A stretch of DNA of 64,000 nt, from positions 36,921 to 100,920 of the forward strand of contig SFHJ01000002.1 in the NCBI GenBank assembly GCA_004555655.1, read 5' to 3'. Both the position numbers and the translations under genes were made by a program. Positions 17,352 through 25,257 of this stretch are shown piece by piece (the first letter of the stretch is position 1; the number at the start of each line of letters is the position of its first letter). This stretch comes from Clostridiales bacterium (GTDB taxonomy: Bacteria > Bacillota > Clostridia > Oscillospirales > Oscillospiraceae). The notes beneath the pieces are model-generated. The model was not told where the DNA came from. It did no database searches and saw nothing but the letters and a program-made list of their open reading frames with translations.

Positions 17352-18182
17352 TCAAAAATTTCCCTGCCGGAAGCGCTCGATCATTTCGCCCGTAAGGCTG
17401 ATGTGTGAGTGATCCGCCGGAATATCACTGCGGCGGAACCACGCCGCCTCGCTCAGTTCGTCCTCCTGCATCGTGATCTTGTCCGGGCCGTCGAGCTCGG
17501 CAAAAAAGCCCATCAGCAGCGAGTCCGTGTACACCCACGGCTGTGACTTGTAAAAGCGCAGATTTTTGACTCTGACGCCCGTCTCCTCCATCACTTCGCG
17601 GCGGACGGTGTCCTCGATCGTCTCGCCGATCTCATGAAATCCCGCGATCAGGGCATACTTTTGAAAGGCCCGGCCGCGGTATCGCGTGAGAAGCAGCCTG
17701 TCGCCGTCATGCACCGCGCAGATGACCGCCGGGCAGATTTTGGGATAGACCGTGTTGCCGCACGCGGGGCAGACCATTGCGCGCTCGGTCCCGCTCTTTT
17801 CCATCCGCGCGCCGCACGCGCCGCAGAAGCGCTGATGCCGGTACCAGCGGTACAGGCTCTCGCCCACCGCTGCAGCAAACATCGTCTCGCCCGGCTCAAG
17901 CGCACGCAGCTGCGCCGTGGGCGCGTAATGCCAGCCGTCCGTCTCCGCAAGCGGCCCGCCGCTCTCCAGAAGGTCATACGCATGATCGTCGATGGAAAAC
18001 AGGTATGTCAGCTGCGTTTCATCTGCGCCCGTTTGTTTGAGCGTGGGCAGTTCGACCCCATCCGGCGTTTCGCGCAGGTACAAAAGGCCCTTTTCACGGT
18101 AATGCAGCACAAAATCGCCCGGCTCCGGCTGCCGGAAACGCATTTCATTGTGATAGACATGCGGCATGATATCCTGCAGCAT
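17352..18182 (-). CDS. nudC: NAD+ diphosphatase NudC-like Nudix hydrolase
   Basis: A 276-residue protein with NudC layout: N-terminal domain, a zinc ribbon (CGACGARM and CPACGNTVYP, four cysteines ~118-139), then a Nudix domain with the box GFHEIGETIEDTVRREVMEE and the NudC-typical SQPW motif, here SQPWVYTDS rather than SQPWPFPQS. It probably hydrolyses NAD(H) to NMN(H) and AMP, or removes NAD caps from RNA. The ATG at 18182 overlaps the alaX stop (TGATG) and has GAGGAAG upstream. The changed residues after SQPW may alter specificity. Confidence 0.88.
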   Translation of the reverse strand: MLQDIMPHVYHNEMRFRQPEPGDFVLHYREKGLLYLRETPDGVELPTLKQTGADETQLTYLFSIDDHAYDLLESGGPLAETDGWHYAPTAQLRALEPGETMFAAAVGESLYRWYRHQRFCGACGARMEKSGTERAMVCPACGNTVYPKICPAVICAVHDGDRLLLTRYRGRAFQKYALIAGFHEIGETIEDTVRREVMEETGVRVKNLRFYKSQPWVYTDSLLMGFFAELDGPDKITMQEDELSEAAWFRRSDIPADHSHISLTGEMIERFRQGNF

Positions 18183-19333
18183 CAATCTTCCTCCTCAAAA
18201 AAACGCTCAATCTCAGCGCGCGGCGCGCGCACTGAGCCCTGCACGAAAAAGGGCCTGCCGCCGCCGCGTCCATTCAGCGCGGCATTCATGCGTTTGGTAA
18301 AATCGCGCAGATCGCCGCCGGGCTGCCCCACGGCGTACTGATAGCCCGCCTCGTTTGAGCCGGAAAAAACCGCACACCGGCCGCCGCAGCGCGCCATCAC
18401 GGCATCGGCCAGCCTTCTCACGCCGTCGGGCGTAAGCCCTTCTTCAAACAGCAGCACGTTTGCCATACCGGAAAGCTGCTCCGCCTTCGCGGCAAACACC
18501 TGCGACTCCAGCTGCGCCGCGCGCAGCTTCAGCGCGCCGAGTTCCGAGAGCGTCCGCTCCACAGCCGCAGCCGTCTCATACGCGCGGGCGGAGAGCAGTG
18601 TGGAGCAGCGGCGGTTCTGCTCGATGAGCGTGTTTGCATATTCATACGCCCGCCTGCCGCATAGAATCTCCAGCCGCACACCCGCGTGGAACTTCTGGCA
18701 CGAAAAAATCTTGATGAACCCGATCTCGCCGGTGCGGCTCACATGCGTGCCGCAGCACGCGCAGATATCCACGCCCGGGATTGTCACGATGCGCACGCGG
18801 CCTGTGAGTTCCTTTTTGCTGCGGTACGGAATGGTTTTGAGGCTTTCTTCGTCGGGGTAAGTGATCTCAACGGGCAGATTCTGCCAGACCACTTCGTTGG
18901 CCGCACGCTCAACACCTTGCAGCTCGTCCGGCGAGAGCGGCCCGGAAAAGTCGATCGTGACCATGTCCGCGCCCATGTGAAAGCCCACGTTGTCATAGCC
19001 GAAGCGCGCGTGGACAATGCCGCTTAAAATATGCTCGCCGGAGTGCAGCTGCATGAAATCAAAACGCCGTTTGCCGTCGATCTGGCCCGTAACCGCTGCT
19101 CCGGGTTCCAGCGGCGCGTCGCAGTAGTGCACAACTGTATCGCCCTGTGCGTGCGTGTCCGTCACACGCACGCCGCCGAGCATACCGGTGTCACCCGGCT
19201 GGCCGCCGCCCTCGGGATAAAAAGCCGTTTGATCCAAAACCACGTCGTAGCCGTGCTTCGACGGCGTGCAGGAAACGACGGCAGCACTGAACGTTGTCAG
19301 ATGCGCGCTGCGCTCATAGAGCCTTTGTGTCAT
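18182..19333 (-). CDS. Alanyl-tRNA editing protein, AlaX type
   Basis: A 383-residue free-standing trans-editing protein that hydrolyses Ser-tRNA(Ala)/Gly-tRNA(Ala). The tRNA_SAD metal site is seen as HSGEHILSGIVH and CACCGTHVSRTGEIG; an N-terminal beta-barrel (FYPEGGGQPGDTG) resembles AlaRS domain II, and a C-terminal DHHA1-like region (GGGRPFFVQGS) is present. The GGQ-type FYPEGGGQPGD segment and DHHA1 domain fit the long AlaX class. It heads the operon with nudC and two membrane proteins. Confidence 0.92.
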   Translation of the reverse strand: MTQRLYERSAHLTTFSAAVVSCTPSKHGYDVVLDQTAFYPEGGGQPGDTGMLGGVRVTDTHAQGDTVVHYCDAPLEPGAAVTGQIDGKRRFDFMQLHSGEHILSGIVHARFGYDNVGFHMGADMVTIDFSGPLSPDELQGVERAANEVVWQNLPVEITYPDEESLKTIPYRSKKELTGRVRIVTIPGVDICACCGTHVSRTGEIGFIKIFSCQKFHAGVRLEILCGRRAYEYANTLIEQNRRCSTLLSARAYETAAAVERTLSELGALKLRAAQLESQVFAAKAEQLSGMANVLLFEEGLTPDGVRRLADAVMARCGGRCAVFSGSNEAGYQYAVGQPGGDLRDFTKRMNAALNGRGGGRPFFVQGSVRAPRAEIERFFEEED

Positions 19334-19362
19334 GTTGTTCCGCCCCCAGTCTGTTTGCGCCT

Positions 19363-19391
19363 ATCTTATCACATTTTTCGCGCAAAGCCAA
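19363..19391 (-). promoter_or_regulatory. Promoter of the alaX operon
   Basis: Minus-strand TTGGCT, 17 nt spacer, TAAGAT, 30 nt before the ATG. It diverges from the mgtE promoter. Confidence 0.5.
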
Positions 19392-19413
19392 CCGCTGCGG
19401 CACATGTTTTTTG

Positions 19414-19442
19414 TTGACAAACCGCCGTATTTTTTCTATTAT
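19414..19442 (+). promoter_or_regulatory. Promoter of mgtE leader transcript
   Basis: TTGACA, 17 nt spacer, TATTAT. Predicted start near 19449, giving a ~200 nt leader before mgtE. Confidence 0.75.
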
Positions 19443-19448
19443 AAAAGG

Positions 19449-19642
19449 TAGGTGCGCCTTCTGCAGCGCACGATCATTTGACGAAAAAAGGGGGAACTAT
19501 CCATGGACGCAGGAAGTAGTAGCGGCACATCTGCAGGCCGAAGCAGCGCCGGAGCCAAGCCGCCCTTGTGCGTCCGGTTCCCTGTTTTATGATGTGCCTG
19601 CGACGTGTCTTTACTTCCTAAAACAAATCTACATTTAGGAGG
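19449..19642 (+). promoter_or_regulatory. Structured mgtE leader with candidate SD-sequestering switch
   Basis: Complementary segments read directly: hairpin TGCGC/GCGCA (19453-19471); AGGAAGTA (19511-19518) with TACTTCCT (19612-19619); GGCACATC (19524-19531) with GATGTGCC (19591-19598). The segment CTTCCTAAA (19614-19622) can instead pair with the mgtE ribosome site TTTAGGAGG (19634-19642), nine pairs including one wobble. The two pairings are mutually exclusive. I could not find the conserved M-box (ykoK) core. Confidence 0.55.
19503..19592 (+). CDS. 29-residue leader peptide ORF before mgtE
   Basis: ATG preceded by GGGGGAACTATCC, a good ribosome site. The peptide begins MDAGSSSGTSAGRSSAG and ends AKPPLCVRFPVL. 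The TGA stop is the first codon of the 3' arm GATGTGCC of a leader stem, and the ORF covers the 5' arms of both long-range stems. Translation would therefore change folding. Leader peptides controlling Mg2+ transporters are known in enterobacteria (mgtL, corL); no sequence relation is claimed. Confidence 0.5.
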   Translation: MDAGSSSGTSAGRSSAGAKPPLCVRFPVL

Positions 19643-19650
19643 AAAGACCT

Positions 19651-21027
19651 ATGGCAGAACACAGCTTCTCCGTGGAGAATACGCTTTCGCAGCTGCTCGA
19701 GCAGAAAAAGTACCATTCTCTGCGGGACATTCTCAGCACTATGAACCCTGCCGACGTCGCCGCCGTATTTGACGAGATGGCGCAGGGCCAGCTGCCGCTG
19801 CTGTTCCGGCTTCTGCCGAAAGAGCTGGCGGCGGAGACGTTCGTTGAAATGGAGCCCGAGGCCCAGGAGCTTTTGATCCGCGGCTTCTCCGACTCCGAGC
19901 TCAAAGAGGTCATCGACGAGCTGTACGTCGACGACGCGGTCGACATCGTAGAAGAGATGCCCGCAAACGTTGTCCAGCGTATCCTTGCCCAGGCTGAGCC
20001 CGAGATGCGCAAGCAGATCAATGAGATCCTGCGCTATCCCGAGGATTCGGCCGGCTCAATCATGACCACCGAGTATGTCTCTCTGCGGCCGAACATGACG
20101 GTGGAGGAAGCGATTTTGCGCATCCGCCGCACCGGTATCGACAAAGAGACCATCTACACCTGCTACGTGACCCACGGGCGCAAGCTCATCGGCATGGTCA
20201 CGGTAAAGGATCTTCTTCTGTGCGCCGACGACGAGGCCACCATCGAGTCCATCATGGAAGAGCACGTCATCACCGTCGGCACGCTGGATGACCAGGAGCA
20301 GGTCGCGCAGATGTTCACCAAGTACAATTTTCTCGCCCTTCCTGTGGTCGATACGGAAAACAGGCTGGTCGGTATCGTTACCTTCGACGACGCGATGGAC
20401 GTCATGGAAGACGAGACCACCGAGGATATGGAAAAGATGGCGGCCATGCTGCCGTCCGAGCATCCGTACATGCGCTCAAGTCCGTTTGAGATCTGGAAAA
20501 ACCGTATCCCGTGGCTGCTGCTTTTAATGGTATCGGCCACGCTGACGGGCCTTGTCATCACGAGCTTTGAAAACGCGCTCGGCGCGCTGCCGTGCCTGAC
20601 GGCGTTCATCCCCATGCTGATGGACACCGGCGGCAACTCCGGCTCGCAGGCGTGCGTCACGATCATCCGCGGCATCTCGCTCGACGAGATCGAATTCCGC
20701 GATATCTTCAAGGTCATCTGGAAAGAGATCCGCGTGGCCGTCATGGCGGGCGTCGTGCTGGCCGTGGCGTGCTTCGGCAAGATCATGCTGGTCGATCATC
20801 TGCTGCTTGGCTCTGAAAGCGTGTCGTGGATGGTCGCGCTGGTTGTGAGCGTGTCTCTGGCGCTCACGGTGTGCATCGCAAAGCTCGTCGGCTCTACGCT
20901 GCCGCTGCTTGCCAAGCGCATCGGCTTTGACCCGGCGGTCATGGCGTCGCCCATCATCACCACCATCGTCGATTTCCTGTCTCTGCTCGTCTACTTCACA
21001 TTTGCGAGCACCATTCTCGGTATTTAG
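19651..21027 (+). CDS. mgtE: Magnesium transporter MgtE
   Basis: A 458-residue Mg2+ channel: N-terminal MgtE_N helical domain (~1-130), two CBS domains (~135-255) that act as the Mg2+ gate in the family, a plug helix and five membrane spans (~285-458, with the conserved PMLMDTGGNSGSQA pore segment). ATG follows AGGAGGAAAGACCT. Its expression is probably set by the upstream leader. Confidence 0.97.
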   Translation: MAEHSFSVENTLSQLLEQKKYHSLRDILSTMNPADVAAVFDEMAQGQLPLLFRLLPKELAAETFVEMEPEAQELLIRGFSDSELKEVIDELYVDDAVDIVEEMPANVVQRILAQAEPEMRKQINEILRYPEDSAGSIMTTEYVSLRPNMTVEEAILRIRRTGIDKETIYTCYVTHGRKLIGMVTVKDLLLCADDEATIESIMEEHVITVGTLDDQEQVAQMFTKYNFLALPVVDTENRLVGIVTFDDAMDVMEDETTEDMEKMAAMLPSEHPYMRSSPFEIWKNRIPWLLLLMVSATLTGLVITSFENALGALPCLTAFIPMLMDTGGNSGSQACVTIIRGISLDEIEFRDIFKVIWKEIRVAVMAGVVLAVACFGKIMLVDHLLLGSESVSWMVALVVSVSLALTVCIAKLVGSTLPLLAKRIGFDPAVMASPIITTIVDFLSLLVYFTFASTILGI

Positions 21028-21068
21028 TCAATCCGCCCGCCATCTGCTCAGGCGGCTGTAAAGCAGCA

Positions 21069-21102
21069 AACAGGCACAGCGGTATAAGCTGCTGTGCCTG
21101 TT
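21069..21102 (+). terminator. Hairpin after mgtE
   Basis: Perfect 12-bp stem AACAGGCACAGC / GCTGTGCCTGTT with a 10-nt loop. The downstream U-tract is poor (GTTGTGTC). Confidence 0.6.
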
Positions 21103-21169
21103 GTTGTGTCGCTATTTGCTGTGGTATAGGAAAAAGACCGATAAACTGGAAGTTGTGGAGGAAAAAAAC

Positions 21170-21646
21170 ATGTTTAGACCAATTCGAAAGAAGAAAAATG
21201 AAATCAGTATGGACGCGGCGAAAGAACTGCTTCGTTGTTCTCGACGTGGCATTTTGGCGGTTAATGGTGATAATGGTTATCCCTATGCGATACCGGTTAA
21301 TTATCTGTACGATGAAGACGCCCAGAAGATTATTTTTCATGGAGCAAAAGCAGGTCATAAGGTGGATTCTTTGAGAGCATGTGACAAGGTTTGCTTTACT
21401 ATATTCGGTAATGAACGCATAAAAGAAGAATCGTGGGCACCGTTTCTTCAAAGTGTGGTTGTCTTTGGCAGATGCCATTTCGTCGAGAATCAGGAAGACA
21501 TCAGTAAACTTGTTAAGAAGTTTGCGATGAAGTATTATCCCGATGAAAAGATAGTAGATGAGGAAGTGGCATTATCTGGAAAGGGTGTTCAGATGTTTGA
21601 AATTGAGATAGAGCACCTGAGTGGAAAAGAAGTGCAGGAACGATAA
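21170..21646 (+). CDS. FMN-binding pyridoxamine 5'-phosphate oxidase-like protein (NimA type)
   Basis: A 158-residue split-barrel flavin protein of the NimA/PNPOx-like family, with GILAVNGDNGYPYAIPVNY and the FHGAKAGHKVDSLR cofactor region. Members are FMN-dependent reductases; some reduce 5-nitroimidazoles, but drug resistance cannot be inferred here. Start ATG follows GGAGGAAAAAAAC. The gene is clearly more AT-rich than its neighbours and uses A/T-ending codons, and it is bounded by hairpins, so recent horizontal acquisition is likely. Confidence 0.88.
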   Translation: MFRPIRKKKNEISMDAAKELLRCSRRGILAVNGDNGYPYAIPVNYLYDEDAQKIIFHGAKAGHKVDSLRACDKVCFTIFGNERIKEESWAPFLQSVVVFGRCHFVENQEDISKLVKKFAMKYYPDEKIVDEEVALSGKGVQMFEIEIEHLSGKEVQER

Positions 21647-21708
21647 AGCCCAGTTTGCCGAACAGGCTTATTCGTGCGTTTTCGCAGCGTGCCAGCGCAC
21701 AACATGAA

Positions 21709-21741
21709 AATCCTCCGTATGACCAGTTCATACGGAGGATT
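21709..21741. terminator. Bidirectional terminator between the FMN protein and rpoD
   Basis: Perfect 14-bp stem AATCCTCCGTATGA / TCATACGGAGGATT with a 5-nt loop, followed on plus by GCCTGTTTTTT. It serves convergent genes. Confidence 0.85.
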
Positions 21742-21790
21742 GCCTGTTTTTTGGACGCCGCCCGATCAGGCAGCGGGTGTTTTAACAGCT

Positions 21791-22936
21791 TCAGCAGTAG
21801 AAATCCTTGATTTTCTTGGCGCGCGACGGGTGGCGCAGCTTGCGGATGGCCTTGTTCTCGATCTGGCGAATGCGCTCACGCGTGACGCCGAAGATCTGGC
21901 CGACCTCCTCCAGCGTGTGCGTCCGGCCGTCGTACATGCCGAAGCGCATCCGAAGAACGTCTGCCTCGCGCTCGGTCAGCGTACCGAGAATCTCAGCCAG
22001 CGCCTCTGCCAGCAGCGTATTGGACGTGGCGTCGGCAGGTCCGGGCGTATTGTCGTCCTCGACAAACGAGCCGATGGTCGTGTCCTCCTCGTCGCCCACG
22101 GGCATATCCAGAGACAGCGTATCGGCAGCCGTGCGGTTGGCCTCGATGATCTTCTCAATGGGAAGATTCAGCTCGGCAGCAATCTCCTCGAGCGTCGGCT
22201 CGCGGCCCAGCTCCTGCACCAGCTTGCGGTTGCAGCGCGTGGCCTTGTTGATGACCTCCACCATATGCACCGGAACGCGGATCGTTCTCGCCTGATCGGC
22301 GATGGCGCGGGTGATCGCCTGCCGGATCCACCAGGTCGCATATGTAGAGAATTTGTTTCCCTTTGTATAGTCGAACTTGTCGACCGCGCGGATGAGGCCC
22401 GTATTTCCTTCCTGAATGAGGTCGAGAATGTGAAGGCCGCGTCCGGAATATTTCTTGGCAATGGAAACGACCAGACGCAGATTTGCCTCGGTCAGCTTGT
22501 CCTTGGCGGCCTTGTCGCCCTCGGCCACGCGGCGCGCCAGCTCGATCTCCTCTTCGGCTGAGAGCAGCCGTACCTGTCCGATCTCCTTGAGGTACATCCG
22601 CACCGGGTCGTCGAGGTTATACTCCGCCGCCAGCTCCACGGGGTCGATCAATTCCTCTTCCTCGCCCATCGGGATCTCATCGCCGTCGACGTCAAGCGGC
22701 AGCGCCTCACTTAAATCCACGTCCAGCTCCAGCTCGGGGCTGATGATCTGAATGCCCATCGCATCGAAGGTATCATAAATCTGCTCGATCTTTTCCACCG
22801 GCAGATCCAGCTTTTCCAGCTCCGCGGTCAGCTCTGCGGACTGAATGGTGCCTTCGCGCTTTGCACGCGCGATCAGCGCGCTGACCGAGGCCATTGCGTC
22901 TTCTGCCGGCGCTTTGCTATTCTTCGCATTTGCCAT
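21791..22936 (-). CDS. rpoD: Primary sigma factor SigA/RpoD
   Basis: A 381-residue sigma-70. Region 1.2 DDPVRMYLKEIG, region 2 (LRLVVSIAKKYSGRGL, DLIQEGNTGLIRAVDKFDY, FSTYATWWIRQAI), region 3 and region 4 (TLEEVGQIFGVTRERIRQIE) are all present. Many Firmicutes encode it directly after dnaG; here no dnaG is adjacent and it has its own promoter. Confidence 0.97.
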   Translation of the reverse strand: MANAKNSKAPAEDAMASVSALIARAKREGTIQSAELTAELEKLDLPVEKIEQIYDTFDAMGIQIISPELELDVDLSEALPLDVDGDEIPMGEEEELIDPVELAAEYNLDDPVRMYLKEIGQVRLLSAEEEIELARRVAEGDKAAKDKLTEANLRLVVSIAKKYSGRGLHILDLIQEGNTGLIRAVDKFDYTKGNKFSTYATWWIRQAITRAIADQARTIRVPVHMVEVINKATRCNRKLVQELGREPTLEEIAAELNLPIEKIIEANRTAADTLSLDMPVGDEEDTTIGSFVEDDNTPGPADATSNTLLAEALAEILGTLTEREADVLRMRFGMYDGRTHTLEEVGQIFGVTRERIRQIENKAIRKLRHPSRAKKIKDFYC

Positions 22937-22994
22937 GTTCGCTCATCCTCATTCGTGCTGTGTGTACGCGGCCAAAAGGCCGCGCATCCGTCCC

Positions 22995-23024
22995 ATTATA
23001 TACCCAACGCTGCCGGTTTGACAA
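22995..23024 (-). promoter_or_regulatory. Promoter of rpoD
   Basis: Minus-strand TTGTCA, 18 nt spacer, TATAAT. Confidence 0.6.
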
Positions 23025-23123
23025 TAGTTTTTTAGAATTTTTTACAGAATTCTCTCTTTTTTTCTTGACGCGCCGGGCGCGCAGAACTATCGTTTCCTGT
23101 TTTCGCAGCTTTATGCAGCGCGC

Positions 23124-24788
23124 TCAGATTTCCATGATGACGGGCAGAATCATGGGATTTCGCTTGGTGGTCTTGAAGAGATAGCCCGATAGGTCGCTCT
23201 TGATGTTGGCCTTGAGCACGCTCCAATCGCGGCTGCCGTTTGCCAGACACTTGTCAATGGCATGCGCGGCAATGACACGCAGCTCTTCCATAAGGTTTTC
23301 CGATTCCTTGACGTAGACAAAGCCGCGCGTGATGATATCCGGCCCGGAGATGATGCTGCCATCCTCGCCGGAGAGGTTCACCACCACGACCAGCATGCCG
23401 TCCTGCGCCAGGTGCTTGCGGTCGCGCAGCACGACGCTGCCCACGTCGCCGACGCCCGTGCCGTCGACGAGCACCTTGCCGGCAGGTACGGTCCCGTTCC
23501 ACTTGCACGTTGTGCGCGTAAGCTCGAGCACACGGCCGATGTCGGAGATAAAGATATTCTTGGGATCCATTCCCATCGTCTGCGCCAGACGCGAATGGGC
23601 CTGCAGATGGCGCTGCTCGCCGTGGACGGGAATGAAGAAGCGCGGCTTTACGAGCGCGTGGATGAGCTTGAGTTCCTCCTGGCATGCGTGGCCCGAGACG
23701 TGCAGGTCTGCAAGCTTGTCGCAGACCACGTCGGCACCCTTGCGGTAGAGCTCGTTGATGATCCTGCTGACGGCCTTCTCATTGCCGGGAATGGCCGAAG
23801 CGGAGATGATAACGCGGTCGCCCGCCTGGATTTCCACCTGCCGGTGACCGGAGAACGCCATGCGGTACAGCGCCGACATGTTTTCACCCTGCGAGCCGGT
23901 GGAGACGATGACGATCTTGTTTTTCGGCAGCGTCCTGATGGCATTGATGTCGACGAGCGTGCCGTTGGGGATCTTCAGATAGCCAAGCTCCGTCGATACC
24001 TTTAAGATATTCTCCATGCTGCGGCCCGTCACGGCAACCTTGCGCCCATATTTGTGCGCGACGGTGATCAGGCTCTGCAGCCGGAAGGCATTGGAGGCGA
24101 ATGTTGTGACGATAATGCGGTTGTTGCAGCCGGCAAACTGCCGGTCAAACCCCTCGGCCACAATGCGCTCGGACGGGGTGTAGCCCTGCCGCTCGACGTT
24201 CGTCGAATCGCACAGCAGCGCCAGTACGCCCTCGCGGCCCAGTTCGCCCAGACGCGTGAGGTCCATCATGCCGTCTTCAGCCGTGGGGTCGATCTTGAAG
24301 TCGCCCGTAAAAATCACGGTGCCCACCGGCGTTTTGATGGCGAACGCCACCGCGTCGGCGATGGAGTGGTTCACATGGATAAACTCCACCGTAAAGCAGC
24401 CCGCCTTGACCACTTCTCCCGCCTCGTGCGTGAAGAGCTTGACGGTATCGGAGAGCTCATGCTCCTCCAGCTTCAGCTTGACGATACCGGCCGTAAGGCG
24501 CGTGGCGTGGATGGGGCAGTTGAACTGGCGCATCGCATAGGGGATGCCGCCGATGTGGTCCTCGTGTCCGTGCGTCAGAAACATGCCGCGGATCTTCTGC
24601 CTGTTCTTCTCCAGATAACTCGTATCGGCGATGACCAGATCGACGCCGTACATGTCGTCCTCGGGGAAGCCCAGGCCGCAGTCAATGATGATGATATCCT
24701 TGCCGTACTCGAGCACGGTCAGGTTCTTGCCGATCTCGTTGAGACCGCCAAGCGGAATAATTCGCAGTTTTTCTGCCAAATCAATCAA
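23124..24788 (-). CDS. rnj: Ribonuclease J
   Basis: A 554-residue metallo-beta-lactamase/beta-CASP RNase with 5'-3' exonuclease and endonuclease activity in mRNA decay. Zinc motif HGHEDHIGG, IHVNHSIADAVA, TGDFKID, beta-CASP HVSGHA and IPVHGE are seen. No ATG fits; TTG at 24788 is taken as start, with TTG at 24779 an alternative better spaced from AAAGAG. A leader of ~240 nt precedes it. Confidence 0.95.
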   Translation of the reverse strand: MIDLAEKLRIIPLGGLNEIGKNLTVLEYGKDIIIIDCGLGFPEDDMYGVDLVIADTSYLEKNRQKIRGMFLTHGHEDHIGGIPYAMRQFNCPIHATRLTAGIVKLKLEEHELSDTVKLFTHEAGEVVKAGCFTVEFIHVNHSIADAVAFAIKTPVGTVIFTGDFKIDPTAEDGMMDLTRLGELGREGVLALLCDSTNVERQGYTPSERIVAEGFDRQFAGCNNRIIVTTFASNAFRLQSLITVAHKYGRKVAVTGRSMENILKVSTELGYLKIPNGTLVDINAIRTLPKNKIVIVSTGSQGENMSALYRMAFSGHRQVEIQAGDRVIISASAIPGNEKAVSRIINELYRKGADVVCDKLADLHVSGHACQEELKLIHALVKPRFFIPVHGEQRHLQAHSRLAQTMGMDPKNIFISDIGRVLELTRTTCKWNGTVPAGKVLVDGTGVGDVGSVVLRDRKHLAQDGMLVVVVNLSGEDGSIISGPDIITRGFVYVKESENLMEELRVIAAHAIDKCLANGSRDWSVLKANIKSDLSGYLFKTTKRNPMILPVIMEI

Positions 24789-25155
24789 CTCTTTTCATAA
24801 TTTTTTACTGCGGCAGCCGGTTTTGACAGTCCCGGCGCCGCACAGGTGCAGTGAAAAAACGGCGCACAAAAACCGGCACACGCGCCGCGCGGAATCCGGC
24901 CCCGTCTCGCCGTCTTCCTGCGCGCCGCCTGCGCAATGTCGTTTTTTGCCCTTTTTATGCAAGTGCCAAAGCACACAATCCCAAATGGAGCCCGCGCGTA
25001 TCATGCCGGGCGTTTTTTCCCATACTGCATGTAGTATAGCACACATTTCCCCCAAAGTATACAAATTTTTTTGTCTCAATTTGTCGAAAGCGTAAAATCT
25101 TCTTTCCGGCACTGCAAAGCATGTCGCTCCGGCGCGAATTTGCAGCCGCGGGCGC
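24789..25155. other. Spacer between divergent rnj and gdpP
   Basis: Holds the presumed rnj 5' leader (24789 to ~25026) with several GC-rich segments and the rnj -10. No convincing gene: open frames here lack ribosome sites. Confidence 0.5.
25033..25041 (-). promoter_or_regulatory. Extended -10 promoter element of rnj
   Basis: Minus-strand TGCTATACT; no good -35 at 17 nt. Implies a leader of ~240 nt. Confidence 0.45.
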
Positions 25156-25184
25156 TTGTAAATCACGCGTTCATTTGCTATAAT
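25156..25184 (+). promoter_or_regulatory. Promoter of the gdpP operon
   Basis: TTGTAA, 17 nt spacer, TATAAT. The in-frame ATG at 25183 overlaps this -10, which argues against it as translation start. Confidence 0.7.
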
Positions 25185-25257
25185 GGTCAAAATTATACCC
25201 GTTCGGGTAGTATTCCCACATTTAGATTTTCTCCGCCGGAAAGGAAGCGAAGCGGAC

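Noticed and set aside
19449..19642. M-box (ykoK) magnesium riboswitch
   Set aside because: The conserved core segments I would expect were not found; a covariance-model search could still overturn this.
23037..23123. Terminator between rnj and rpoD
   Set aside because: A GCGC-rich hairpin is present, but in the direction of rnj it is followed by A-runs rather than U-runs.
25183..25257. ATG 25183 as gdpP start
   Set aside because: It overlaps a TATAAT -10 with TTGTAA 17 nt upstream, so it would not be on the transcript.
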